Assembly (NCBI GenBank): GCA_934162535.1
Contig: CAKPJC010000016.1
Coordinates: 1-40,935, forward strand
Reading direction: 5' to 3'
Source: an uncultured Clostridia bacterium
GTDB lineage: Bacteria > Bacillota > Clostridia > TANB77 > CAG-508
DNA: 40,935 nucleotides
In this document: positions 1 to 7,921 of the stretch, in pieces
Numbering within the stretch: position 1 is the first letter of the stretch
Layout of the letters: every line of letters starts with the position of its first letter
Position numbers and translations under genes: made by a program
The notes under the pieces: model-generated
What the model was told of the DNA's origin: nothing
What the model saw: only the letters and a program-made list of their open reading frames with translations
The model's database searches: none

Positions 1-2
1 AA

Positions 3-452
3 AAGTTATCAGGAGCAAATACAAATGTAAAAACAAGTATGATATGGGGAACACAATATGACCAAGTAATGAATTGGTTAATAAAATTAGGAGAGAAAAC
101 ACCATTAGATATAAATAAAGATTCAGTAGCATGGGGAAATTACATGAACAATGAGTTTGAATATTATATAAATACATCAAAAACAACTGCGACGAAAAAC
201 CTAGGAAAGCAAACAAGAATAGCAAGTGGAGCATATGAAGGAGCAAAGGCGAATAACATATACGACCTAGCAGGGAATGTATGTCTATGGACGCTCGAGG
301 CCGATGGTTCAAGGTCTGGTGACTTCAGGTACGACAGGAGTGGTTCTTACGTCAACTATGGTACGAACGTATATGCTAGTAAACGTGGCTTCCCCCGTCC
401 GTACGACAGCAACAACTTTTACGGGCTTTGTGGCACACTTTACATAAAGTAA
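3..452 (+). CDS. C-terminal part of a surface-type protein with an FGE-sulfatase/C-type-lectin-like domain (5' end outside window)
   Basis: The reading frame is open from the first bases of the window, so the start lies upstream; an ATG at 39 is internal. About 149 residues are visible. The segment NIYDLAGNV followed by a W-T pair, then SGSY and a C-terminal LYIK, is the layout of the formylglycine-generating-enzyme-like (SUMF1) C-type lectin fold, normally NIYDLAGNVWEWT...RGGSY...GFR. Here WEW reads CLW and the usual GFR reads GLC, so the conserved positions are partly altered. The last third has a composition unlike the rest (separate entry). In gut Clostridia such domains often end secreted or pilin-like proteins, and some are DGR targets; the N-terminus is not visible, so localisation is inference. 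A hairpin terminator follows. Confidence 0.7.
   Translation, partial: KLSGANTNVKTSMIWGTQYDQVMNWLIKLGEKTPLDINKDSVAWGNYMNNEFEYYINTSKTTATKNLGKQTRIASGAYEGAKANNIYDLAGNVCLWTLEADGSRSGDFRYDRSGSYVNYGTNVYASKRGFPRPYDSNNFYGLCGTLYIK
290..452 (+). other. Candidate DGR-type variable region at the 3' end of the lectin-fold gene
   Basis: From about 290 to the stop codon the DNA is roughly half G+C by eye, against about a quarter before it. Twelve of the 13 codons from 384 to 422 end in C or T, and their first two bases take many values (cgt, ggc, ttc, ccc, tac, gac, agc, aac, ttt). That NNY pattern is what adenine-specific mutagenesis of AAC/AAT codons in a template repeat produces. The position, at the extreme 3' end of a C-type-lectin-fold gene, is also typical of DGR targets. 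No template repeat or reverse transcriptase is visible in the window, so the call is inference. Confidence 0.5.
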
Positions 453-525
453 TAATAAATCCTGCCTAGTGATGTATCATGACAGATATCGCCGATTCTA
501 AATAGAAAAAGTAGAGAAAAAATCA

Positions 526-557
526 AAAAATAGCAAGTAAAACCTTGCTATTTTTCG
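526..557 (+). terminator. Rho-independent terminator after the lectin-fold gene
   Basis: A perfect 12-bp stem (526-537 with 544-555; core TAGCAAG/CTTGCTA) has a 6-base loop and runs into five T. The 73 bases between the stop codon and this hairpin hold no gene that I can see. Confidence 0.85.
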
Positions 558-607
558 ATTTGCATAGTAAAATATACTAAGAAAAAGTGTTGAAGGGAGA
601 GTCTATT

Positions 608-2926
608 TTGAAAAAGGGAAGTAAAGAGCACGAACTAACAAAAAAATTAGAATACATAGGACTAAATTTAGAACAAATACCAGAAACTTTAAAAATAGTA
701 GAAGATTTAAAATTCAAGCCATCAATAGGATTTGATGAAAAAAAATATAGACAATACAGATATGTATCGCCAAAAGAAATAGAAATATTGTTATCTCCTA
801 CAAACAGATTAGAGGATGTAAAAGAAAAATACGAAAATGCGAGACCACTAATAGAATATTTAAAAACGGAAAGCGAAGAAGACATAGCAAGAAACGAAAC
901 ATTCATGAGAATGTTAAAAGAAGTAGAAATAGAAGAAATAGAAAAAATAGAACAAAGTCAACAAGAACTAAGCAAAAAAATACCATTCAAAGTAAGATAT
1001 AGTGGAAACTACTTATGGCAAATATACTATTCAGAAGCAAGTGACAAATACTTTATGATAGTACCAACAGAGGACAAAGATTACTCTGCATTCTTTTATG
1101 TACTAAAAAAACAAGTAGAAAAGAAAAAAGCAGGAAAAGTATTTGTACCAATAAGTAATGCAGATTATACAAAAGAACTACTAAACAAAACAGAAATACA
1201 AAGTCTTGAGAATTATCTATGGCTAATAACAAAAGACTGGCCATCAATATATGAAGTATATGATAAAAATGAAAAAGCAAGTTTACAAATAGTTGGAGAA
1301 ACAGAAGTATATGGAAACATAAAATCAGAATACAAAGTAAAACTATCAAACAAAATAGAAGCAACAAAATTCTTCAAACTAGTAAAAGCACTATTCATAT
1401 TACAATCAGAATTACCAGAGCACTTTACATTTGAAACACAAATTGATAAACAAGGAAGTTTAGAATTTTACTATAACGAAAAACTTGTAGAATATGACGA
1501 ACTAAGTGAATGGGTAAATGAGCAATACAAAGACTTAATCGAAAAAACAAAACAAGCAAACAAAGAAAGTAAAGAACTACAAGAAAAATTAGAAAAACTT
1601 AAGCAACAAACATCAGAACTTGAAGTAGAATATCTAAGCAAAGAAAAACAAATATCAACATTCTTAAATTGTAAAAAAACATTTTTTGGAAAAGTAAAAT
1701 ACTTTTTCAAATATGGTAACAGTAACAAAAAATCGAAGAAAAAAGAAGACACACATATAGAAAAAATCAAAGAAATCAAAGAAAGCATAAAAAAACCTGA
1801 AAACGAAGAAGAAGAAATAATCAAAAAACAATACACACTAGATGAACTAGTGCAAAAAGGTAAAAAAACAACAGAAAAAGAAAACGAAGTAAAAAACCAA
1901 AAAATGGATATAAATGCATTAAAACTAAAAAATGTAAACCTTGTAAAAAAGATAGAAAATGCATCAGCATTTATTGCAGAAATAGACAGTCATAAAAAAA
2001 GCATATTTGAATTCTGGAAATACAGCAACAAAGATGAAGTACAAGCACTAGAAGAAGGAGAAGAAGAACCAATAAATGTAAAACCACGTTCAAAAATATT
2101 TGACTATACAGAAGACTTTGAAGAATTCGGAAAAGAAATGGACAAAATCCAAAGAGAAACATTATCAAAAGAAGAACTAGACATGTTATATCTATTAACA
2201 ACAAATCAAATAGAAATAATGAACAAACTAAAAACAAACACATTAGAACCAAAAGAATTAGACAAATGGCTAAAACAAATAAAAACAGACCTAAAAAACG
2301 AAAAAGACATGACAGAAGAAGAAGTCATAGACATATTTGGAAGCTTAACAGAAGACACAAGAAAAGTAGCGAAACTAGCAAATAAAACGCATAGAGAGCA
2401 ACCCAAAAACAGATATGCAATACTAAAAATATCAAAAGCAACAAAAGTAGTAGACTATAAAGTAGCATTAAACAATGCAATATTAATTATAAGTGATGCA
2501 ATAAAGAAAAATCAATTAACACAAGAAATCTGTGCATACAAATGGACATCAGAAGACAAAAATATTGATGCAAACGAAATAAATGTATTCAATCTAAACT
2601 TAGAGGATGAAATGGAAAAAGCACTAAAAGAACAAGAAAACACAAAAATCAACCTATACAAAATCAATTTTGGAAAAGGAGTAAAATCAGTAGCATTATC
2701 AAATTGTGTATACTTTGACAACCAAAACAAAACACTACCAGTTGGAATGGACAAAGACACAAAAATGATAGTAGATATATCGAACACAGACGTACAATTA
2801 AATAGCAAGAAAACAATAAGAGTAGGTATGCTGGAAAATGAAAAAAGTGATGCATCAAAACTAATAATAAAAACAGTAAATGTATTAGAATATACAATAA
2901 AAAATGAAGAAAGTGAAAGGAAGTAA
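608..2926 (+). CDS. Conserved-type hypothetical protein with coiled coils, directly upstream of era
   Basis: This is a 772-residue protein that I cannot assign to a named family. It is very rich in Lys and Glu. There is no signal peptide or clear membrane segment. A long heptad-like coiled coil spans roughly residues 310-350 (Q-A-N-K-E and L-E-K-L-K-Q-Q-T patterns), and further charged helices lie around 385-450. The N-terminal ~300 residues look globular, with a W/Y-rich stretch near residue 140. I chose the TTG at 608 because GAAGGGA at 592-598 sits 9 bases before it; the in-frame GTG at 587 lies ahead of that site. The stop is one base before the era start, so the two genes are probably co-transcribed. 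Cytoplasmic location is inferred. Confidence 0.7.
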   Translation: MKKGSKEHELTKKLEYIGLNLEQIPETLKIVEDLKFKPSIGFDEKKYRQYRYVSPKEIEILLSPTNRLEDVKEKYENARPLIEYLKTESEEDIARNETFMRMLKEVEIEEIEKIEQSQQELSKKIPFKVRYSGNYLWQIYYSEASDKYFMIVPTEDKDYSAFFYVLKKQVEKKKAGKVFVPISNADYTKELLNKTEIQSLENYLWLITKDWPSIYEVYDKNEKASLQIVGETEVYGNIKSEYKVKLSNKIEATKFFKLVKALFILQSELPEHFTFETQIDKQGSLEFYYNEKLVEYDELSEWVNEQYKDLIEKTKQANKESKELQEKLEKLKQQTSELEVEYLSKEKQISTFLNCKKTFFGKVKYFFKYGNSNKKSKKKEDTHIEKIKEIKESIKKPENEEEEIIKKQYTLDELVQKGKKTTEKENEVKNQKMDINALKLKNVNLVKKIENASAFIAEIDSHKKSIFEFWKYSNKDEVQALEEGEEEPINVKPRSKIFDYTEDFEEFGKEMDKIQRETLSKEELDMLYLLTTNQIEIMNKLKTNTLEPKELDKWLKQIKTDLKNEKDMTEEEVIDIFGSLTEDTRKVAKLANKTHREQPKNRYAILKISKATKVVDYKVALNNAILIISDAIKKNQLTQEICAYKWTSEDKNIDANEINVFNLNLEDEMEKALKEQENTKINLYKINFGKGVKSVALSNCVYFDNQNKTLPVGMDKDTKMIVDISNTDVQLNSKKTIRVGMLENEKSDASKLIIKTVNVLEYTIKNEESERK

Positions 2927-2927
2927 A

Positions 2928-3830
2928 ATGCCAGAATTCAAATCAGGCTTTGTAGCATTATTAGGAAGAACAAATGTTGGAAAATCAACACTATTAAACC
3001 TTCTTGTTAATGAAAAAATAGCTGCAACAGCAAACAAAGTACAAACAACACGTACTGCAATAAAAGGAATAGTAAATAGAGAGAATTCTCAAATAATATT
3101 TATAGACACACCAGGAATACATAAACCAAAAACACAACTAAATGAAACAATGATAGAAACATCATTTGGAGTAATAAAAGACATAGACTTAATATTATTT
3201 GTCATTGAAGCAACAAGTGAGGAAATAGGCAGAGGTGACATGAGAATTCTTGAAAAAATAAAAGAATCAAAAAAGAAAACAATACTAATAATAAATAAGA
3301 TAGACTTAGTAAAAAAAGAAAAGCTATTGAAACTTATAGACTTATACCAAAAAGAATATAAATTTGAAGCAGTAATACCAATAACTTCGTTAAAAGAAAA
3401 ATATAGAGACATAATATTAGATGAAATAGAAAAGAACCTAAAAATAGGTCCTGCATATTATAATAAAGAAGAATATACTGACCAAACATTAAGACAGCTT
3501 GCAGAAGAAACAATAAGGGAAAAAGCATTAATGTTATTACAAGATGAAGTTCCACATGGTATATATGTCGAAGTACAAAAAATGAAATTTAGAAAAAACC
3601 AGAAAGGTGAAGACATGTATGACATAGAAGCTACTATTTATTGCTTAAGGAACTCACATAAAGGAATAATAATTGGCAAAAATGGTCAAATGTTAAAAAG
3701 AATAGGTCAATCAGCAAGGATAGACATGGAAAACAACTTTGGAGTAAAAGTAAACCTAAAAACGTGGGTCAAAGTAAAAGAAGACTGGCAAGATGATAAA
3801 ACAATAGTAAAAAAATTTAAAATGCAGTAA
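2928..3830 (+). CDS. era: GTPase Era, 30S assembly factor
   Basis: Era binds the 3' end of 16S rRNA and acts in late 30S maturation. The 300-residue length is typical. The N-terminal GTPase domain shows the P-loop GRTNVGKST (residues ~15-23), a T-rich switch I (QTTRTA), DTPG (~63) and NKID (~126). The C-terminal KH domain carries the GxxG-type segment IIIGKNGQMLK near residue 250. The ATG at 2928 follows GAAAGGAAG. The gene follows the 772-residue hypothetical gene with a single base between them and precedes yqzL and recO, the usual Firmicutes order. The GTPase is near certain. Confidence 0.98.
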   Translation: MPEFKSGFVALLGRTNVGKSTLLNLLVNEKIAATANKVQTTRTAIKGIVNRENSQIIFIDTPGIHKPKTQLNETMIETSFGVIKDIDLILFVIEATSEEIGRGDMRILEKIKESKKKTILIINKIDLVKKEKLLKLIDLYQKEYKFEAVIPITSLKEKYRDIILDEIEKNLKIGPAYYNKEEYTDQTLRQLAEETIREKALMLLQDEVPHGIYVEVQKMKFRKNQKGEDMYDIEATIYCLRNSHKGIIIGKNGQMLKRIGQSARIDMENNFGVKVNLKTWVKVKEDWQDDKTIVKKFKMQ

Positions 3831-3882
3831 AATGCATAAAAAAAAATAAAATGCAAAAGATAGAATTAGAGGAAGTGAGCAT

Positions 3883-4032
3883 ATGATTAAAAAAATTGCA
3901 TGGGATACATTTAAAAATACAGGAGATGTAAATACATTTTTAGAATACAAACAACTACAAGAAATAGAGCAACAACTAAAAAAGGTGGATGAAAATGGGA
4001 ACGATAAAATCAAATGGGATAATAATTTCTGA
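3883..4032 (+). CDS. yqzL: YqzL-like small protein
   Basis: This 49-residue ORF starts MIKKIAWDTFKNTGD and continues VNTFLEYK, the pattern of the YqzL family, small proteins of unknown function encoded between era and recO in many Firmicutes. It is preceded by GAGGAAGTGAG (ribosome binding site). Its 3' end overlaps the first 38 bases of recO in another frame, which suggests translational coupling. The assignment rests on the sequence pattern plus the diagnostic position. Confidence 0.85.
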   Translation: MIKKIAWDTFKNTGDVNTFLEYKQLQEIEQQLKKVDENGNDKIKWDNNF

Positions 4033-4711
4033 AAACAATCTAGGAGATTATGATAAAATGCTAACAATGTTGACACCTGGTTTAGGTAAAATATCGTGTG
4101 TAGCAAAAGGTGCTAGGAGACCCAAAAGCACCTTACTTTCTGCCACACAATTTTTATGTTTTGGAGAATATTTAATGTACAAAGGAGCAAATACATATAA
4201 CATAAATTCATGTGAAACAATAGAAGTTTTTTATAACATTAGAACAGACTTGGACAAGCTAAATTATGCTGTTCATATAACAAAAATAATAAGAGATGTG
4301 ACAGAAGAAAATCAAAATTGCTATAAAATATTACAATTGTATTTAAACACATTATACACAATATCAGAAACAGATAAAGACCCTGAACTTATATTAGCAA
4401 TATTTAAAATGAAGTTACTTTGCTTTTTAGGATTTACTCCGAGAGTTACAGAATGTACAAACTGTACTGAAAAGGAAAAATTTAAATTCTTTAGCATAAA
4501 AGACAATGGATTTAAGTGTGATTCATGTGCAAAACAAGACAAGAGCTGTTTGAACATGTCAGAAAGCACAAAAAACGCAATAAAATATATAGTGTTATCA
4601 CCAGCAAAAAAATTATATTCATTCAATTTAAAAGATGAATCATTAAATGAATTAAAATTAATTACGAAAGTCTTTTTTGATGAAAAGTTAGAAAAACAGT
4701 ATAAAATGTAG
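3995..4711 (+). CDS. recO: DNA repair protein RecO
   Basis: RecO is the recombination mediator of the RecFOR pathway; it binds ssDNA and RecR and loads RecA on SSB-coated DNA. The protein is 238 residues, typical of the family. The N-terminal OB-fold pattern (GIIISENNLGDYDKMLTMLT, then GLGKISCVAKGAR) is clear. A zinc-finger-like pair CTNC...CDSC lies near residues 150-175. I chose the ATG at 3995 because AAGGTGG (3982-3988) is 6 bases upstream; the ATG at 3989 touches that site. The first codons overlap the end of yqzL. Confidence 0.96.
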   Translation: MGTIKSNGIIISENNLGDYDKMLTMLTPGLGKISCVAKGARRPKSTLLSATQFLCFGEYLMYKGANTYNINSCETIEVFYNIRTDLDKLNYAVHITKIIRDVTEENQNCYKILQLYLNTLYTISETDKDPELILAIFKMKLLCFLGFTPRVTECTNCTEKEKFKFFSIKDNGFKCDSCAKQDKSCLNMSESTKNAIKYIVLSPAKKLYSFNLKDESLNELKLITKVFFDEKLEKQYKM

Positions 4712-4728
4712 CCAAATCAGAAAAATGG

Positions 4729-4737
4729 TGGTATAAT
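4729..4737 (+). promoter_or_regulatory. Likely extended -10 promoter for galE
   Basis: TATAAT at 4732-4737 is preceded by TGG, giving the extended -10 form TGnTATAAT. A -35 at the 17-bp position (TAGCCA) is poor. It lies just after the recO stop and about 70 bases before galE, so the envelope genes may be transcribed separately. Confidence 0.45.
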
Positions 4738-4804
4738 AGGCATGTAAAAAATATAATAAATGAAAAATCAGTAGATAATCATTTATAAGATAGGAGTGAT
4801 AAAT

Positions 4805-5809
4805 ATGGCAATTTTAGTAACAGGTGGTGCAGGATATATAGGAAGCCACACAGCAGTAGAATTATTAAATTCAGGAAAGGAAATAATAATAATAGATAAT
4901 TTTTCAAACAGTAAAAGAGAAGTACTAGATAAAATAAAAGAAATAACAGGCAAAAACTTCAAGTTTTATGAAATGGACTATAAAAACATAGAAAAGCTAG
5001 AAAGAGTATTTGAAGAAAATAAAATAGATGCAGTAATGAATTTTGCAGGATATAAAGCTGTTGGAGAATCTGTTGCAAAACCATTAGATTACTATGAAAA
5101 CAATATATCAGGAGCAATAGGATTACTAAAAACAATGAAAAAATACAATGTTAAAAAATTCATATTCAGTTCATCAGCAACAGTATATGGAGATCCAGAA
5201 GTAGTACCAATAACAGAAGAATGTAAAACAGGTGGAACAACAAATCCATATGGAACAACAAAACTATTTATTGAGCAAATATTACAAGACTTATATAAAT
5301 CAGATAATGAATGGGATATTGCAATATTAAGATACTTCAATCCAATAGGCTCCCATGAAAGTGGATTAATAGGAGAAGATCCACAAGGAATACCAAACAA
5401 TTTAATGCCATATATAGTAAGAGTCGCATCAGGAGAACTAGAGCAACTATCTGTATTTGGAAATGACTATGATACACCAGATGGAACAGGAGTGAGAGAT
5501 TATATACATGTTGTAGACCTAGCAAAAGGACATTTAAAAGCATTGGAAAAATTAGAAAAAGAAGGAAAAGGAATATATATATATAACCTTGGAACAGGAA
5601 AAGGCTACAGCGTATTAGAAATGGTAAAAACGTTTGAAACTGCAACAGGAAAGAATGTAAAATATAAAATCGTAGGTCGTAGAGATGGAGACATAGCAAC
5701 ATGCTATGCAAATTCAAAAAAGGCAAAAGAAGAACTTGGATGGCAGGCAGAAAAAACATTAGAGGACATGTGCAAAGATGCATGGAGATATATAGAAAAA
5801 AACAAATAA
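4805..5809 (+). CDS. galE: UDP-glucose 4-epimerase GalE
   Basis: GalE interconverts UDP-glucose and UDP-galactose with bound NAD (Leloir pathway and supply of galactosyl units for envelope glycans). It is a 334-residue short-chain dehydrogenase-type protein. The Rossmann glycine motif GGAGYIGSH is at residues ~8-16, the SSSATVYG serine segment near 122-129, and the catalytic Tyr-x-x-x-Lys appears as YGTTK near 148. RYFNPIGSHESG and GTGVRDYIHVVDLA are family signatures. The ATG at 4805 follows TAGGAGTGAT. It is followed closely by a glycosyltransferase gene and mreB, which fits a cell-envelope set. Confidence 0.96.
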   Translation: MAILVTGGAGYIGSHTAVELLNSGKEIIIIDNFSNSKREVLDKIKEITGKNFKFYEMDYKNIEKLERVFEENKIDAVMNFAGYKAVGESVAKPLDYYENNISGAIGLLKTMKKYNVKKFIFSSSATVYGDPEVVPITEECKTGGTTNPYGTTKLFIEQILQDLYKSDNEWDIAILRYFNPIGSHESGLIGEDPQGIPNNLMPYIVRVASGELEQLSVFGNDYDTPDGTGVRDYIHVVDLAKGHLKALEKLEKEGKGIYIYNLGTGKGYSVLEMVKTFETATGKNVKYKIVGRRDGDIATCYANSKKAKEELGWQAEKTLEDMCKDAWRYIEKNK

Positions 5810-5866
5810 AAAAGGACTAATGAAGGCTTATAAGTATTGAAACAACAAACAAATAGGAGGATTTAT

Positions 5867-6805
5867 ATGGAAAAAATATCAGTAATAGTATCATGTTATA
5901 ATGAAGAAAAAGCCTTACCATTATTTTATGAAGAAATAGAAAGAGTCAGAAAACAAGATTTTGAAGGAATAGCAGAATTTGAATACATATTTGTAAATGA
6001 TGGCTCAAAAGATAAAACATTAGAAGAAATAAAAGAACTAAGAAAAATAGACAATAAAGTAAGATATATATCATTTTCAAGAAATTTTGGAAAGGAAGCA
6101 GCTATGTATGCAGGTCTTGAGGCATCAACGGGAAACTATGTAACTGTAATGGACGCAGATTTACAAGATCCACCAAGGCTATTAAAAGAAATGTATAATG
6201 ATATTAAAAATGACGGATATGATGTTGTTGCTACAAGAAGAGTAACAAGAAAAGGTGAACCTCCAATAAGAAGTTTCTTTGCAAGAATATTTTATAAAAT
6301 GATAAACAAGATGTCAGATGTAGAAATGGTTGATGGAGCAAGAGATTATAGACTAATGACGAGACAAGTTGTAGATAGTATAATTTCATTAAAAGAATAT
6401 AATAGATATTCAAAAGGCTTATTTAGTTTTGTAGGATTTAATGTTAAATGGCTTGAATATGAAAATGTTGAAAGAGTTGCAGGAGAAACAAAATGGTCAT
6501 TTTGGCAATTGCTAAGATATGCAGTAGAAGGAATAACATCATTCTCAGCAGCACCATTAGCAATGGTTGCAGCTTTAGGTATCGCATTTTGTTTGATAGC
6601 AGTAATTGCGATTATATTTATAATAGCAAGAACATTGATATATGGTGACCCAACATCAGGTTGGCCATCAATGGTATGTATTATAGTATTTGTAAGTGGA
6701 GTGCAGTTATTTGCAACAGGGGTAATTGGTCAATATTTATCAAAAACATATTTAGAAGTTAAAAATAGACCAATATATATAATAAAAGAAACTGAAAAAA
6801 AATAA
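5867..6805 (+). CDS. Family 2 glycosyltransferase, GtrB/DPM1-like, membrane anchored
   Basis: The protein has 312 residues. The N-terminal GT-A domain begins ISVIVSCYNEEKAL, with FVNDGSKDKT and the metal-binding VMDADLQDPP near residue 95, all typical of polyprenyl-phosphate glycosyltransferases (GtrB, CsbB, DPM1 type). Two hydrophobic helices lie at about 230-260 and 270-300, followed by the family tail GQYLSKTYLEVKNRP. Known members move a sugar from a nucleotide donor to undecaprenyl phosphate on the cytoplasmic side for wall or lipid glycosylation; the sugar used here is not predictable. The ATG at 5867 follows TAGGAGG. The neighbour galE suggests a glucose or galactose donor, which is inference only. 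Confidence 0.88.
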   Translation: MEKISVIVSCYNEEKALPLFYEEIERVRKQDFEGIAEFEYIFVNDGSKDKTLEEIKELRKIDNKVRYISFSRNFGKEAAMYAGLEASTGNYVTVMDADLQDPPRLLKEMYNDIKNDGYDVVATRRVTRKGEPPIRSFFARIFYKMINKMSDVEMVDGARDYRLMTRQVVDSIISLKEYNRYSKGLFSFVGFNVKWLEYENVERVAGETKWSFWQLLRYAVEGITSFSAAPLAMVAALGIAFCLIAVIAIIFIIARTLIYGDPTSGWPSMVCIIVFVSGVQLFATGVIGQYLSKTYLEVKNRPIYIIKETEKK

Positions 6806-6867
6806 GCATAAATATAACAACATTTACATAATATACTTATATAAATAAAATAGAGGAGTAGATGACA

Positions 6868-7875
6868 ATGTTTAAATTGGGGTTTGGTCAAGACATAGGA
6901 ATAGACCTAGGAACAGCAACAGTAATTGCATATGTAAAAGGCAAGGGAGTAGTTTTAAGAGAACCATCTGTTGTTGCAGTTGATAACGATACAAAAGAAG
7001 TTTTAGCAGTAGGACAAGAAGCTAGGAGAATGCTTGGTAGAACGCCAGGAAACATAGTGGCTACAAGACCATTAAGAGAAGGGGTTATTTCAGATTACAC
7101 AGTAACGGAGAAAATGTTAAAATACTTTATAAGCAAAATAAATGGAAAATCTCTTTTTGCACCTAGAACAATGATATGTATACCTTCAAGAGTAACAGAA
7201 GTTGAAAAAAAGGCAGTAATAGATGCAGCTACACAGGCTGGAGCAAGAAAAGTATTTTTAATAGAAGAGCCAATTGCTGCTGCAATCGGTGCAGGAATTG
7301 ATATAGCAAAACCATGTGGAAACATGGTAGTAGATATTGGTGGAGGAACAACAGATATAGCTGTAATATCATTAGGAGGTTCAGTAGAAAGTACTTCATT
7401 AAAAGTCGCTGGAGATAAGTTTGATGAATATATTATAAAATATATAAAGAAAAAACACAATGTGATGATAGGAGAAAGGACAGCAGAAGATTTAAAAATA
7501 AATATAGGCTGTGTATATCCTAAAATACAAGATGTTGATATGGAAATTAGAGGTAGAGACCTTGTGACAGGATTACCAAAAACAATAACAGTATATTCAA
7601 GTGAAATGCTAGAAGCATTAATTGAACCAGCAATGATGATAGTTGATGCAGTACATTCAGTATTAGAGAAAACACCACCTGAATTGGCAGCAGACATTAG
7701 TGATAAAGGAATATACATGACTGGGGGAGGTTGCTTAGTTGATGGACTAGACAAACTTCTACAAGAAAAAACAGGAATAAATGTCATGATTGCAAATGAT
7801 GCAGTTTCATGTGTTGCACTTGGAACAGGAAAAGCATTAGACAATCTTGACACATTGGATAGAATGGGAAGATAA
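6868..7875 (+). CDS. mreB: Rod-shape actin homologue MreB/Mbl
   Basis: This 335-residue actin-fold ATPase forms membrane-associated filaments that direct lateral wall synthesis. Phosphate-1 loop DIGIDLGTA lies at residues ~9-17 and phosphate-2 loop VVDIGGGTTDIAV near 155-167. EEPIAAAIGAG and the C-terminal adenosine-motif region TGGGCLVDGLD are clear. The ATG at 6868 is 9 bases from GAGGAG; the ATG at 6862 is too close to it. It stands without mreC/mreD or rod genes, so it may be one of several paralogues in the genome; whether it is the mreB or mbl type cannot be settled by eye. A bidirectional terminator follows. Confidence 0.93.
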   Translation: MFKLGFGQDIGIDLGTATVIAYVKGKGVVLREPSVVAVDNDTKEVLAVGQEARRMLGRTPGNIVATRPLREGVISDYTVTEKMLKYFISKINGKSLFAPRTMICIPSRVTEVEKKAVIDAATQAGARKVFLIEEPIAAAIGAGIDIAKPCGNMVVDIGGGTTDIAVISLGGSVESTSLKVAGDKFDEYIIKYIKKKHNVMIGERTAEDLKINIGCVYPKIQDVDMEIRGRDLVTGLPKTITVYSSEMLEALIEPAMMIVDAVHSVLEKTPPELAADISDKGIYMTGGGCLVDGLDKLLQEKTGINVMIANDAVSCVALGTGKALDNLDTLDRMGR

Positions 7876-7886
7876 ATTAATAAAAT

Positions 7887-7918
7887 AAAAAGCGACTTAA
7901 TTGTCGCTTTTTATTTTT
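7887..7918. terminator. Bidirectional terminator between mreB and the convergent surface gene
   Basis: AAAAAGCGAC (7887-7896) pairs perfectly with GTCGCTTTTT (7903-7912) around a 6-base loop. T-rich sequence follows on the + side and A-rich sequence on the other, so it can end both mreB and the minus-strand gene that stops at 7922. Confidence 0.88.
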
Positions 7919-7921
7919 TAT

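Noticed and set aside
7095..7853. A 252-codon minus-strand ORF over mreB
   Set aside because: It is the antisense shadow of a clearly conserved gene; its protein has no family features and no binding site.
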